Shown here piece after piece: positions 40,930 through 50,201 of a DNA stretch of 64,000 nucleotides; the first letter of the stretch is position 1, and every line of letters begins with the position of its first letter. The stretch is from an uncultured Rhodospirillales bacterium. Lineage in GTDB: Bacteria; Pseudomonadota; Alphaproteobacteria; Rhodospirillales; UBA2165. Position numbers and translations under genes: made by a program. The stretch spans positions 908,150 to 972,149 of the forward strand of contig CAJXKD010000002.1 in the NCBI GenBank assembly GCA_913055735.1, in the 5' to 3' direction. The notes beneath the pieces are model-generated. The model searched no databases, was not told where the DNA came from, and was given only the letters and a program-made list of their open reading frames with translations.

Positions 40930-41535
40930 ATGAACTCGCAAACGCTTCTCCCAGCGGCCGTTGCTGCTACCTTGCTGGCAAGCGCAGGCGCCGCGGCGCT
41001 CGCCCTATTTCTGGATGTGGGTGGCATGCCGACGGGGACCGGCCCCCGGATGGCCGACCAGACGGAAAAAAATACGAACCTTGCGCTGGCCTGCGCCGGG
41101 GCCCCCGAGCTGCCGAGCGGCAAGGAAGAACTGACGACCTTCGACGTCCGTACCGCCATCGAGCAACATCTGGCACGTGCGGGGATCGAAGGCGCCAGCA
41201 TCGAACTGACGGTGACGGACGACCACACCTATCATGTTCATATCGCCGACGCCGGGCAGGCGCCGGTCGAAATGGAAGTGGATCCCGCCTCCGCCCGGGT
41301 TGTCGCCATCAGCGGGTTCGAAGATCCGACCGGCGGTTTTGCTACGGCCTCCGGCGACGACGCGTCACCGCCCGATCAGGAAAACGACTACCGGCAACAA
41401 CTGCGCCGCCACATGCTCGGTGACGGGAGCGGTTGGGCGAACTGGGTCGGCATGTTCGACAAACAACCGGACTGTGGCGGCGATTACAGCGCCGGCGGCC
41501 CGAACATCCCCGCCGTCCAGTCAGGCGTCAAATAA
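40930..41535 (+). CDS. Exported protein with PepSY-like region
   Basis: A 201-residue protein with a signal-anchor or signal peptide (about residues 5-30, LLPAAVAATLLASAGAAALAL). Residues 70-125 (RTAIEQHLARAGIEGASIEL, then HVHIADAGQAPVEMEVDPAS) have the helix-plus-sheet pattern of PepSY-type periplasmic domains, with a low-confidence match. The C-terminal tail contains a few Gly and Pro residues and one cysteine. ATG 40930 has AAGGA eight bases upstream; an earlier in-frame ATG at 40849 is unlikely. It is followed by a strong two-way terminator. Function unknown. Confidence 0.65.
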   Translation: MNSQTLLPAAVAATLLASAGAAALALFLDVGGMPTGTGPRMADQTEKNTNLALACAGAPELPSGKEELTTFDVRTAIEQHLARAGIEGASIELTVTDDHTYHVHIADAGQAPVEMEVDPASARVVAISGFEDPTGGFATASGDDASPPDQENDYRQQLRRHMLGDGSGWANWVGMFDKQPDCGGDYSAGGPNIPAVQSGVK

Positions 41536-41550
41536 TCCCGCAGATAACGA

Positions 41551-41583
41551 AAAAGCGCTCCCGGTTCCCCGCGGAGCGCTTTT
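41551..41583. terminator. Bidirectional rho-independent terminator
   Basis: AAAAGCGCTCC (41551-41561) and GGAGCGCTTTT (41573-41583) form a perfect 11-base stem with an 11-base loop, with A-runs before and T-runs after. It lies between convergent genes and can end both transcripts. Confidence 0.85.
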
Positions 41584-41601
41584 CGGTTGTTCGTGGGGGC
41601 C

Positions 41602-42063
41602 CTAGGCAGGCATGGCTAGGTCCTCGGGCAACGGCTTACCGGTCAGAAATTCCGCCCGTTCGATATTGATCGAAACCGCAAATCCCTTCTTCTCCGGGTC
41701 GTTGTCCCGTTCCGGCTGCACCATCTTGTTCCAGACCGCTTCGTAGACATCGCCGTCCTTATGGACCGTTGCGGTTCCGTAGAAACGAGCGATGCCTCCG
41801 GCCGGCAGCATGCCGTTGCCGCCTCTCGCACCAAAGGCCCGGTTGCGGTAATAGACCGCGAGTTTAGTCCCTTCGGTGACGCCCTCGGCGGTCGTTCCAC
41901 CGCCGCGCAACCAGAAACCCATGGTTTCATCGTCGAGTACCACCACGCTGCCGCGCGGGCTGATCTGCGGATAACCATCCGCCTGAATGCTCCCCACAAG
42001 GCACACGTTATCGGGAAAGGCCGTGTTGATATGCTCGTGAAGAACGCGTGGAACTATTGCCAT
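41602..42063 (-). CDS. Pyridoxamine 5'-phosphate oxidase-family (FMN-binding split barrel) protein
   Basis: A 153-residue protein with the split-barrel fold. The stretch NVCLVGSIQADGYPQISPRG near residues 19-38 is the typical first beta-hairpin, and RFYGTATVHKDGDVYEAVW the later one. These proteins bind FMN, F420 or haem and reduce or bind small molecules. ATG 42063, with GGGAG seven bases upstream, is preferred to the longer frame from 42150. Neighbour genes give no clear hint of substrate. Confidence 0.8.
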   Translation of the reverse strand: MAIVPRVLHEHINTAFPDNVCLVGSIQADGYPQISPRGSVVVLDDETMGFWLRGGGTTAEGVTEGTKLAVYYRNRAFGARGGNGMLPAGGIARFYGTATVHKDGDVYEAVWNKMVQPERDNDPEKKGFAVSINIERAEFLTGKPLPEDLAMPA

Positions 42064-42249
42064 AAGGCACTCCCTGTATTTTGCTTCATGGTTGAATAGG
42101 CATTGAATAGCCCGGCAGATTACGGAAACACCGCGACGCCGACAAGCCACTCGCGCACACGTGACAACCTACGCCGAGAGGTATAGTACGGTAGGCAACA
42201 ATTCGCCGGGAACCATGGGTTCACCAACAGGGACGACGGAACGCGCACG

Positions 42250-42882
42250 ATGATCTACGAAATGAGAACCTACACCACGCCACCGAACCAGGCCGGGAAG
42301 TTCCTGGAAATCTATGGCGATGCCTATGAAACCTACCGGAAGAAATTTTCCGAAATGGCGGGGTGCTGGTATACGGAAATCGGGCCGCTCAATCAGGTCA
42401 TCACCATCTGGCCTTACAAAAATCTCGCCGAACGGGACAAAATCAGGGCCGCCGCCAGCAAAGAAGAAGGCTGGCCGCCGCACCTTGGCCAACTGACCAC
42501 TGGTGGAACGGTGGAGGTCTTTGCCCCCTTTTCTTTTTCACCCCTGCTCGAGCCCGGCAACCACGGCCCGATCTATGAGATGCGGAGCTATCAAGTCGTG
42601 CCCGGCACCTACGACGATCTCATCGCCGGTTGGGAAAAGGGATTACCGGAACGAACAAGCCGTTCGCCGATCAGCGTCCTGATGCTCAGCGATCTCGGCG
42701 TCTCACACAAGCTGGTGCACATCTGGCCCTATCAGACCTTCGATCAGCGTGCCGAAGTTCGTGGCAATGCGGTCGCCGACAAAATCTGGCCACCGAGTAT
42801 CATCCACGTGCCGAAGCAGCCGACCCTGACGACCCAGGAAAATCTCATTATGCTGCCGGCGAAATTTTCGCCGATGCAATAG
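42250..42882 (+). CDS. NIPSNAP family protein (two tandem domains)
   Basis: A 210-residue protein with two ferredoxin-like NIPSNAP domains: the first starts IYEMRTYTTPP at residue 2 and holds VITIWPYKNLAERD, the second starts IYEMRSYQVVPG near residue 113 and holds VHIWPYQTFDQR. The repeated pattern shows an internal duplication. NIPSNAP proteins are small dimeric proteins of unclear function, often beside oxygenases or amino-acid catabolic genes. It converges on the Kbl gene with 17 bases between the stops. Confidence 0.9.
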   Translation: MIYEMRTYTTPPNQAGKFLEIYGDAYETYRKKFSEMAGCWYTEIGPLNQVITIWPYKNLAERDKIRAAASKEEGWPPHLGQLTTGGTVEVFAPFSFSPLLEPGNHGPIYEMRSYQVVPGTYDDLIAGWEKGLPERTSRSPISVLMLSDLGVSHKLVHIWPYQTFDQRAEVRGNAVADKIWPPSIIHVPKQPTLTTQENLIMLPAKFSPMQ

Positions 42883-42899
42883 GCGGGGTTCTCGCCGAG

Positions 42900-44126
42900 C
42901 TACGCTTCGAAGCTGGCCAAAATACCCAGCACCTCATCGATATCGCCGGGCGTATGATCGGCGGAAATCTGGAAACGGATTTCCTCGTCGCCCTTTGGCA
43001 CGACGGGATAGTTCAACCCCGTCGCCAACACGCCACCAGCCCGAAGGTGCGCGATGAGTGCCGCCGTTTTAGCCGTATCGCGCACCATCAATGGCACGAC
43101 GGGATGTTCGCCTGGGATGGTCTCGAAGCCGAGGTCCGCGAGCCCCTTTTCGAACCGCCGGGTCATCGCCCGCAAATGGTCGAGAAGTTTCTGACCGGAC
43201 GGGCTATCGACAATATCGATCGCCGTTTTCGCCGCCGCCGCTTCGGCCGGCGTAATGGGATTGGAGTAGACATAAAACGGTGACGTTTCGCGCAGATAGT
43301 CGATGAACGGGCGCGCGCCGACGACATAACCGCCGTTGACGCCGAAGGCCTTCCCCAACGTGGCGACCAGCAAATCGACACCCGTTGCCTTCACATATTC
43401 CTCCGTTCCGCGTCCCGTTTCACCAAAAGCGCCGACGCCATGCGAGTCATCGACAATGACGATGACATTCTCGGGAAATGCAGAGTCATGCTTCTCGGCA
43501 ATAGCGCAAATCTGATCCAACGGCGCATGATCGCCGCGCATGCTGAAAATCCCGTCCGTCACGATGATCGCGCGCACGCAGTCGCCCGCCGCCTCCGCAA
43601 GTTGCCGGTCCAGCTCGGCCATATCCAAATGCCGGTAAATGCGCTTCTGTTTGGGCTGGGCCAGACGGGTGGCATTGATAATGCAGTTGTGATTGAGTTC
43701 GTCGCTGATCACCACCGTCTGATCGGTCACCAGCGGCGGCAATACCCCCATGACGGTGGCATACGCCGACGAGTAAATCATTGCGGCATCGCGCTGGTGA
43801 AACGCCGCCAAGCGGGCTTCCAGCTCCTTGTGCGGCGACCAGGTTCCACTGATAAACCGCACCGCGCCCGGCCCGGTCCCATAGCGTTTCACCGCACGGT
43901 CCTCGGCTTCGCGGACGCGGCGGTCGAGGGCCAACCCCAGATATCCGTTGGAATTCATGCGGATGTAAGGACGATTGGGATCATCCAACAGGACGTAGCG
44001 CGGCCCCCACGTAAATGACGGCTCGATCACACGGTCGATGACCGTTTCGCGCCCTTTTCGGGTCCCCTGTTCATCGAGTTCCCGCAAACGGCCGGCAAGA
44101 ATGGATTCGAGACGTTGATGCGGCAC
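42900..44126 (-). CDS. kbl: Glycine C-acetyltransferase (2-amino-3-ketobutyrate CoA ligase)-like
   Basis: A 408-residue PLP enzyme of the alpha-oxoamine synthase family. The PLP lysine lies in LLVATLGKAFGVNGGYVVG, with IVIVDDSHGVGAFGETGRG and NHNCIINATRLAQPKQK also diagnostic. It splits 2-amino-3-ketobutyrate and CoA into glycine and acetyl-CoA, the second step of threonine breakdown. The threonine dehydrogenase gene lies upstream on the same strand, 82 bases away, which identifies this member as Kbl and not as BioF or HemA. Confidence 0.9.
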   Translation of the reverse strand: MPHQRLESILAGRLRELDEQGTRKGRETVIDRVIEPSFTWGPRYVLLDDPNRPYIRMNSNGYLGLALDRRVREAEDRAVKRYGTGPGAVRFISGTWSPHKELEARLAAFHQRDAAMIYSSAYATVMGVLPPLVTDQTVVISDELNHNCIINATRLAQPKQKRIYRHLDMAELDRQLAEAAGDCVRAIIVTDGIFSMRGDHAPLDQICAIAEKHDSAFPENVIVIVDDSHGVGAFGETGRGTEEYVKATGVDLLVATLGKAFGVNGGYVVGARPFIDYLRETSPFYVYSNPITPAEAAAAKTAIDIVDSPSGQKLLDHLRAMTRRFEKGLADLGFETIPGEHPVVPLMVRDTAKTAALIAHLRAGGVLATGLNYPVVPKGDEEIRFQISADHTPGDIDEVLGILASFEA

Positions 44127-44208
44127 GATATGTCCTCCCCAATTTAATTCGAGCCCATTGATGGGTCCGTTTCTTGGACCTTTCGTCTGTCCAATCCCGT
44201 TGGAAAAT

Positions 44209-45159
44209 CTATCGGGCGGACTTCACCTTTGCCCCGACATGCTCGAGCATATCCTTGGTCATCATGGCCAGATCGTAAGTCGGGGTCCAGCCCCACTCGG
44301 CGCGCGCGGCACTGTCATCCATGAAGCGCGGCCAACTGTCGGCGATGGCTTGACGCATCGGATCGACGTCATACTCGATGACGAATTCCGGAATGTGCTT
44401 TCGGATCTCGTCCGCAATTTCCGTCGGCGTGAAATTCATCGCCGTCACGTTGAAGGCGTTGCGGTGCTTGAACTTGCTCGCGTCCGCTTCCATCAACTTG
44501 ATCATCGCCCCGATGGCATCCGGCAGATACATCATGTCGAGGCGCGTATCTTCCGACAGGAAGCAGGTGTAATGGCGATAGCGGACGGCCTGATAGAATA
44601 TCTCCACCGCGTAATCGGTGGTGCCCCCGCCCGGCGGCGCCGTATAGGAAATCAAACCGGGCAAGCGAAGGCCGCGCGTATCGAGGCCGAAACGGGTCGC
44701 ATAATAGTCGCACAGCAGTTCGCCCGAAACCTTGGTCACCCCGTAAATCGTTGTCGGGCGTTGGATGGTGTCCTGCGGCGTGCCGTCACGCGGCGTGGTC
44801 GGTCCGAACGCACCGATGGAACTTGGGAAGAACACCGAACAATTGTGCAGACGCGCAAGCTCGAGAACGTTGTAGAGGCCGCCCATATTGACCTCCCACG
44901 CCAACTGCGGCTTGTCTTCGGCGACAGCCGACAGAAGCGCTGCCATATGGTAGATCCGGCTGATCTTGTGACGTCGGAAGACATCTTGAAGCTGGTTGGG
45001 CTGAGTGACGTCGATCCACTCGAACGGCGCCTCTATCTCGCCGGTAGGCATACGGAAATCCGCCGCGATAACCTGATCCGCGCCGTACTTGTCCCTCAGT
45101 GCCGGAACCAGTTCGGACCCGATCTGCCCCAGCGCGCCGGTAACGAGGATACGGCTCAC
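44209..45159 (-). CDS. L-threonine 3-dehydrogenase, short-chain (epimerase-like) type
   Basis: A 316-residue NAD-dependent dehydrogenase of the extended SDR fold. ILVTGALGQIGSELV binds NAD, and the catalytic Ser/Tyr/Lys set is seen in FFPSSIGAFGP and TIYGVTKVSGELLCDYY. Sequences such as GLRLPGLISYTAPPGGGTTD and DTRLDMMYLPDAI are typical of the SDR threonine dehydrogenase group. It oxidises threonine to 2-amino-3-ketobutyrate, which the adjacent Kbl converts to glycine and acetyl-CoA. Confidence 0.92.
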   Translation of the reverse strand: MSRILVTGALGQIGSELVPALRDKYGADQVIAADFRMPTGEIEAPFEWIDVTQPNQLQDVFRRHKISRIYHMAALLSAVAEDKPQLAWEVNMGGLYNVLELARLHNCSVFFPSSIGAFGPTTPRDGTPQDTIQRPTTIYGVTKVSGELLCDYYATRFGLDTRGLRLPGLISYTAPPGGGTTDYAVEIFYQAVRYRHYTCFLSEDTRLDMMYLPDAIGAMIKLMEADASKFKHRNAFNVTAMNFTPTEIADEIRKHIPEFVIEYDVDPMRQAIADSWPRFMDDSAARAEWGWTPTYDLAMMTKDMLEHVGAKVKSAR

Positions 45160-45192
45160 GCGGATTCTCCCCTTTTGGTGTACGGCCCTTGA

Positions 45193-45693
45193 CTATCTTA
45201 TCGTCATCTTAGCGGCCGCGGGCGGCGGAACCAATCCGATGGCATCGAGTGCGATGAAGCCACCAAACAGGATCAATATCAGCATTATCGCCAACAACAT
45301 ATACCGATGAACATTCGCTTCCAGATTACTTTTGACCGCACGCACATCGCGGAAGAACGAAGACATACTCTTCGTCACACCGGCAATCTTCTTGCCTTCG
45401 GTGGCCTGCCAGAACTGGTAGATCACGATGATCAGGATGGCGCCCGTCGCCACCAGAATGACTCCGATCTTGAGCAATGCGACGAAACCGGCTGCCGAGG
45501 AAACGAACTTCACAAGCCCGATCATCACCAAATACAAAAGTAGGGCCGACCCGACCGTTCGCCACTGCAACTGCTTGGCGAACAGGATCGACCGGACGGA
45601 ATCGTCATAGATCCGCAGCATTTCACCGTGGGTCATTTCATCCAGGCTGGATGGGCTGTTTTCCGGCCCGCTGTCGGCTTCAGTATCTGCCAT
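45193..45693 (-). CDS. Three-helix membrane protein of unknown function
   Basis: A 166-residue protein. A hydrophilic N-terminus (about 45 residues, acidic) precedes three hydrophobic helices (about residues 46-66, 72-95 and 130-153), with a basic loop KSMSSFFRDVRAVKSNLEANVHR between the second and third. I know no family. It lies 33 bases upstream of the threonine dehydrogenase gene on the same strand and may share its transcript, although a functional link is not evident. Confidence 0.65.
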   Translation of the reverse strand: MADTEADSGPENSPSSLDEMTHGEMLRIYDDSVRSILFAKQLQWRTVGSALLLYLVMIGLVKFVSSAAGFVALLKIGVILVATGAILIIVIYQFWQATEGKKIAGVTKSMSSFFRDVRAVKSNLEANVHRYMLLAIMLILILFGGFIALDAIGLVPPPAAAKMTIR

Positions 45694-45954
45694 AAGGCCC
45701 TCCTTCTAGCGCCTATTAAAAGGATGGGCAGTCGGCTAAGCGGTTACAAGAGCGCGAAAAATTGGGCTTTCCCTAGGCTTTGGAGGGTCTGGCGGTTGTC
45801 TTTCCATATTTATACAACCCCGCCTCGTTAACCTTTGGCAAAATTGTTAAGACCAGCTGCACGCAATTTACTTAAAAATCCTGTAATTCACTGCCTTGAC
45901 CCGCCCTCCCGCTTATTCAAAAATGCGCATGCGTCGCAGAAATACGGCAACCCC

Positions 45955-46698
45955 ATGGGAGCGCACCGGGTGGCTACCACGCCTTCAATCTCGTGTTTTA
46001 CGTGCCAAGCTCGTGAGCGAACCGAGTGGTGCGTACTCTCGGACCGTGAGCTCAAGCTCATTGATGACCACCGCGTCACGCGCGATCTATTTCCCGGAGA
46101 ATTGGTCTATAGCGAAGGTGATGAATGCCGCGGTGTCTATTGCATCGAGAGCGGCCTCGTCGGTATCAGAAAATACGATGCCGACGGCCATTCCATCCTG
46201 CTACATCTCGCGGAGCCCGGCGAAACCTTGGGTTACCGCTGCCTGCTGACCGGCCATGAATTCCTATCAAGTGCCGAAACCTTGGAACCGACACGCGTCT
46301 GTTACATCGATGCGCCGACGGTGCGCACGCTGCTCGAACACAATCCGGCGCTCGGCCTTCGCTTCCTGCAACGCGCGTCGAATGAATTGGAAGAAGCCGA
46401 AGAGAAAATTTTCCAAAACGTCACCCTTTCGGTACGTGCCCGCTTTGCACACCTACTGATGGTACTCATCGATCGATCCGGGACGGAGCGGAGCGCCTCC
46501 CCCATCGAGGTCAAGATGCCAATCTCGCGCACCGATATGGCGTCCATGATCGGAACAACGCCGGAATCCATCTCGCGCACAATCCGCAAGATGGAAGATG
46601 AAGGCATCGTGGAATTCTTCGGCGCCAATGGCCGTATGCTAAAGGTCCCGGACATCACCGTTCTCGCCGACGAGTTCGAACCGCGCGACTTCATGTAG
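45955..46698 (+). CDS. Crp/Fnr-family regulator with Fnr-like cysteine set
   Basis: A 247-residue regulator. N-terminal Cys14, Cys17 and Cys26 (CFTCQARERTEWC) plus Cys116 in TRVCYIDAP copy the spacing of the four cluster-binding cysteines of Fnr, so an oxygen- or redox-sensing [4Fe-4S] cluster is likely. A cyclic-nucleotide-type barrel (about residues 40-130) precedes a helix-turn-helix (ISRTDMASMIGTTPESISRT). ATG 45955 follows the promoter-like gap; the frame is open further upstream to 45835 but without homology. No Fnr box was found next to it. Confidence 0.88.
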   Translation: MGAHRVATTPSISCFTCQARERTEWCVLSDRELKLIDDHRVTRDLFPGELVYSEGDECRGVYCIESGLVGIRKYDADGHSILLHLAEPGETLGYRCLLTGHEFLSSAETLEPTRVCYIDAPTVRTLLEHNPALGLRFLQRASNELEEAEEKIFQNVTLSVRARFAHLLMVLIDRSGTERSASPIEVKMPISRTDMASMIGTTPESISRTIRKMEDEGIVEFFGANGRMLKVPDITVLADEFEPRDFM

Positions 46699-46747
46699 CC
46701 GGCGCTGCACGGCATCGGGCCGCGCCTCAGGACTATCCGAAAGGAAT

Positions 46748-46978
46748 TTAACGAACGACGAGCGAGGGCGGGCGCCCTTTGGTTTCGCTCTTATTCTTAC
46801 GGCTACGGGTCAGTTCGCGAACGGCAGGATCGAACTTGCGCCAGCGTTCCTGCTCAGCAAAGGCCTGCTTGTACGCGGCAGCCTTGGTTTCATGGATGCC
46901 GACAATCTGTTCGGCGACCCCTGTATCGATAACGGCCCAATTTTTTTGCTTACTTTGGTATCGAACGGAGAAACGCAT
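46748..46978 (-). CDS. Small protein of unknown function
   Basis: A 76-residue protein. Its N-terminal part (RFSVRYQSKQKNWAVIDTG, then AYKQAFAEQERWRKFD) has the beta-hairpin plus helix pattern seen in many short alphaproteobacterial proteins of unknown role. A GAAGAGGG lies six bases before ATG 46978, supporting translation. The basic tail (RSRKNKSETKGRP) suggests nucleic-acid contact. It sits between two unrelated divergent or convergent genes. Confidence 0.6.
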   Translation of the reverse strand: MRFSVRYQSKQKNWAVIDTGVAEQIVGIHETKAAAYKQAFAEQERWRKFDPAVRELTRSRKNKSETKGRPPSLVVR

Positions 46979-47127
46979 CCCGGGCCCTCTTCTCTTGATA
47001 ACGAAGCCAGCATGTCAGCCGTTGCTTTAAATTTGGTGAATATATGGCTCGATCCGGCCACATTGTGCGTGCAAACTCGGCCCCACGGCGGCATGAATGA
47101 GGACCAACAGGGCAAAGGGCTTGCAGG

Positions 47128-48228
47128 ATGAGCGAACAAACTATCGCCGCGATGCGGACAACCAGCGAAATCGTCAAACTGGCGCGGCAGCGCCTGGACC
47201 AGAATGCCTGGGACTATCTGACCGGCGGGGCCGAAACCGAGACCACGCTTCTTCGTAACCGTCAGGCCCTGGACGAGATTGCCTTCCGCCCGCGGGTTCT
47301 CAACAATGTTTCGGATATTGATTTGAGCCGCGAATTTCTCGGCATGAAGATGCGGCTACCAGTTTTCCTGGCGCCCATCGGCGGCCTCCAGCAAATTTGC
47401 CCCAATGGTGGCGGGCTTCCCGCTCTCAAGGCCGCGGAGGACTTCGGTATTCTGTCGATCCTCAGTTCGGTTACCGAACCCGGTATGGATGTCGCAAAGG
47501 CCGAGGTGAAATCGCCCCTTGGCTATCAGCTTTATGTCCATGGCGACGACGCCTGGGTTTTCGACATCCTAGATCAGGTTCAAGCACTCGGTTTCGTTGC
47601 ATTCTGTCTCACCGTCGATACCGCGATCTACAGCCGGCGGGAACGTGATCTGATAAAGGGGCATACGCCGCGCGGCCGCCAGCGAGCCGGCCTCGACCGT
47701 GATTACCAGGCCAAGCTCGATTGGGATCAAATCGACCGTATTCGCGACAAATGCAAAGTAGCCTTGGTGGCCAAGGGAATCGCGACGGCGGAGGACGCCC
47801 GCCTCGCCGTCGAGCATGGAATCGATATTGTCTATATCTCCAACCACGGCGGGCGCCAGTTGGATCACGGGCGCGGGGCCATCGCGGTGCTCCCCGAAGT
47901 TGTCGAGGCTGTCGACGGAAAGGCCAAGGTGGTGGTCGACGGCGGCTTCGTGCGCGGCACCGATATCATCAAGGCAATCGCATTGGGCGCCGATGCGGTC
48001 GGAATCGGTAAGCTCTATGGCTGGGGTTTGGCGGCCGGCGGGCAAGAAGGCGTTGCCCGTGTCCTCGACATCCTCGAAGAGGAAATGCAGGTGTCCATGG
48101 GGCTCTTGGGCGCGAATGCCCTCGACAAACTAACGCCGGCACACCTTTATCGCGACGCGCGCCCGGTGCGCGCTCCGTCGGTGACGAGCGGCTTCCCGCA
48201 CATCAAGTTCCCCGACTTCGACTATTAA
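47128..48228 (+). CDS. FMN-dependent alpha-hydroxy-acid oxidase/dehydrogenase
   Basis: A 366-residue enzyme of the glycolate oxidase/lactate dehydrogenase family that oxidises 2-hydroxyacids to 2-oxoacids. The catalytic base is His240 in YISNHGGRQLD, the FMN phosphate site is VVVDGGFVRGTDIIKAIALG, and the active-site LGYQLYVHGD region is clear. The family is broad (glycolate, lactate, mandelate), and the exact substrate is not shown by the sequence. It is convergent with the TRAP operon nine bases away. Confidence 0.9.
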   Translation: MSEQTIAAMRTTSEIVKLARQRLDQNAWDYLTGGAETETTLLRNRQALDEIAFRPRVLNNVSDIDLSREFLGMKMRLPVFLAPIGGLQQICPNGGGLPALKAAEDFGILSILSSVTEPGMDVAKAEVKSPLGYQLYVHGDDAWVFDILDQVQALGFVAFCLTVDTAIYSRRERDLIKGHTPRGRQRAGLDRDYQAKLDWDQIDRIRDKCKVALVAKGIATAEDARLAVEHGIDIVYISNHGGRQLDHGRGAIAVLPEVVEAVDGKAKVVVDGGFVRGTDIIKAIALGADAVGIGKLYGWGLAAGGQEGVARVLDILEEEMQVSMGLLGANALDKLTPAHLYRDARPVRAPSVTSGFPHIKFPDFDY

Positions 48229-48237
48229 CGTAAGTAC

Positions 48238-50187
48238 CTAGGATGGGGATGTGGTAGCAGCCGCGCGCTGTTTGCGGCTGGCGACGAGTTCCCACGTGAT
48301 CAGCAGCAGGCCCGCCACAAAGCCGGCGATATCCGTAATCAAGGCACCCTCGAAGGCCGAGGCCGGCATGAGCAACCCTAAACCGGCGGCCCCAAATAGC
48401 AGACGATGCACGGGGCTCAGAGAGCGCAGGAAATACCCGATCACGGCGATGGAAACCAACCACACGCCCCCTGCGGCGGAGATCGCCGCTAGAATAATCG
48501 CCGACCATTCGCCCTGCATGAGCAAGGTGGGCGACATCACAAACAAAAATGGCACGACATAGGCGAACCAGCCGAACCGCATGGCCATGAAGCCCGTCTT
48601 CATGGCATCAGCCCCGGTCAGAGTCGCCGCGGCGAAGGCGGCAATGGCCACCGGCGGTGTGATCATCGACATCATTCCGAAATAGAGAATGAACAGGTGC
48701 GCGGCGATCCTGTCGATGCCGACATCGATCATCGGCGGCACGACCAAGGTCACCAGCAGCAAATAGACCGCGACCGTGGGCATGCCCATGCCGAGCACGA
48801 TGCAGATTCCCGCCGATACCAAAAGCAAGGTGAAGATATTCGAACTGCCCATTTCGACGAGCACCAGGGACAGGCCGAAACCGATCCCGGTAATGTCGAG
48901 CACCCCAATGATTACCCCGGCCGCCGCCGCAATCATCACGATATCGAGCACCGCCGTGCCGGTATCGCGTACCGCCGCCAAAACATCCATGAGTGAAAGA
49001 CGCTTGCCTTTGTAGCCGATAAGCATGCCCGTCGCGATAATCACCAATGACGCGATTAAGGCCGAGGCCTCGGGCGAGAAATTCCAACCGAACAAGGCAA
49101 CGATCAGGACCACGAACGGCAGCGGGAAGTACCACCCGTCTTTGAGGATGGGCATAAGAGCGGGAATGTCTTCCTTGTTCATCGGCTTGATGTTGGTGCG
49201 CCCCGCCTCGAGATCGGCGAGGATGAACAAAGCGACGTAGTAAAGAACCGCCGGGATAAGGGCCGCGACGACGACGTCCGTATAGGGAATTTCCAGGAAT
49301 TCGGCCATCAGGAAGGCGGCGGCCCCCATGATCGGTGGCATCAACTGCCCACCGGTTGAGGCCACCGCTTCGATGGCGCCGGCCTGCACCGCGCGATACC
49401 CACCGCGTTGCATCAACGGTATGGTGATCACGCCGGTGGTCACCACGTTGGAAACGACGCTGCCGGAAATGGAGCCAAAGAAACCCGACGCGGTCACGGC
49501 AATCTTGGCCTGACCGCCGCGGTAACGGCCGACCAGCACCATCGAGGCTTCGGTAAAAAAGGACGAACCGCCCGACTTGGCCAGAATCTGGCCGAAAAAC
49601 ACATACGCGATGACAATGGTCGAAACGACCCGCATCGGTGTGCCGAGGATACCCGAGGGATCCCACGACAAATAATAAAACAGATTTTGCCAATCGATCT
49701 GACGGCCCGCGAGGGTGCCCGGAATGAAATGGCCGAGCAACCCGAGCAAGATGAAACACGTAACGAGCACCGTCAGGACCAAGCCGACCGTGCGGCGGAG
49801 ACCTTCCACCACCAGCACCATCATGATGGTACCGGCGATCAAACCGTCGACCGGGCTCGCGGCAACCAGTTGCGCAAGCTCCGGGTAGTTCACGGTGATA
49901 TAGGCCGCCGATGCAAACCCGGCGACCGCAAAGGCAACGTCGTACCAAGGTGGAAACTTGGTCGTGCGGTTGCCGTCGATCCCGATCAGCGCATACACAA
50001 GCGGCAAAGCGATGGCCAGAATGCCGCTCAACGCCTGTTCGGTATAAAGCTGGAGGCCGACCTCGCGCGTGAGATCAGCCGCCCAAGCGAGCGCAACCAA
50101 CGTCAGAAGAATGGCGAGAGCTGACGCTAGTCCGCTCATCTGCCCTTCTTCCGACGATGCTTTCGTTTTTGTTGGTTCGTTAGACAA
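48238..50187 (-). CDS. TRAP transporter fused permease, TAXI type, unit 1
   Basis: A 649-residue membrane protein that fuses the small (DctQ-like) and large (DctM-like) TRAP subunits into one chain of about 15-17 helices. The large-subunit core GSISGSVVSNVVTTGVITIP near residues 232-251 and the FGMMSMITPPVAIAAFAAATL stretch are typical of TAXI-type fused permeases, which drive organic-acid uptake with sodium or proton gradients. The binding-protein gene lies 14 bases upstream on the same strand. It is closely related to the second permease (51331-53271), so the units arose by duplication. Confidence 0.93.
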   Translation of the reverse strand: MSNEPTKTKASSEEGQMSGLASALAILLTLVALAWAADLTREVGLQLYTEQALSGILAIALPLVYALIGIDGNRTTKFPPWYDVAFAVAGFASAAYITVNYPELAQLVAASPVDGLIAGTIMMVLVVEGLRRTVGLVLTVLVTCFILLGLLGHFIPGTLAGRQIDWQNLFYYLSWDPSGILGTPMRVVSTIVIAYVFFGQILAKSGGSSFFTEASMVLVGRYRGGQAKIAVTASGFFGSISGSVVSNVVTTGVITIPLMQRGGYRAVQAGAIEAVASTGGQLMPPIMGAAAFLMAEFLEIPYTDVVVAALIPAVLYYVALFILADLEAGRTNIKPMNKEDIPALMPILKDGWYFPLPFVVLIVALFGWNFSPEASALIASLVIIATGMLIGYKGKRLSLMDVLAAVRDTGTAVLDIVMIAAAAGVIIGVLDITGIGFGLSLVLVEMGSSNIFTLLLVSAGICIVLGMGMPTVAVYLLLVTLVVPPMIDVGIDRIAAHLFILYFGMMSMITPPVAIAAFAAATLTGADAMKTGFMAMRFGWFAYVVPFLFVMSPTLLMQGEWSAIILAAISAAGGVWLVSIAVIGYFLRSLSPVHRLLFGAAGLGLLMPASAFEGALITDIAGFVAGLLLITWELVASRKQRAAATTSPS

Positions 50188-50201
50188 GTGCTCTTAGCGC
50201 C

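Noticed and set aside
45835-45954. 40-codon extension upstream of the Fnr-like gene
   Set aside because: Covers AT-rich promoter-like sequence, no family match; the cysteine-bearing N-terminus starts after ATG 45955.
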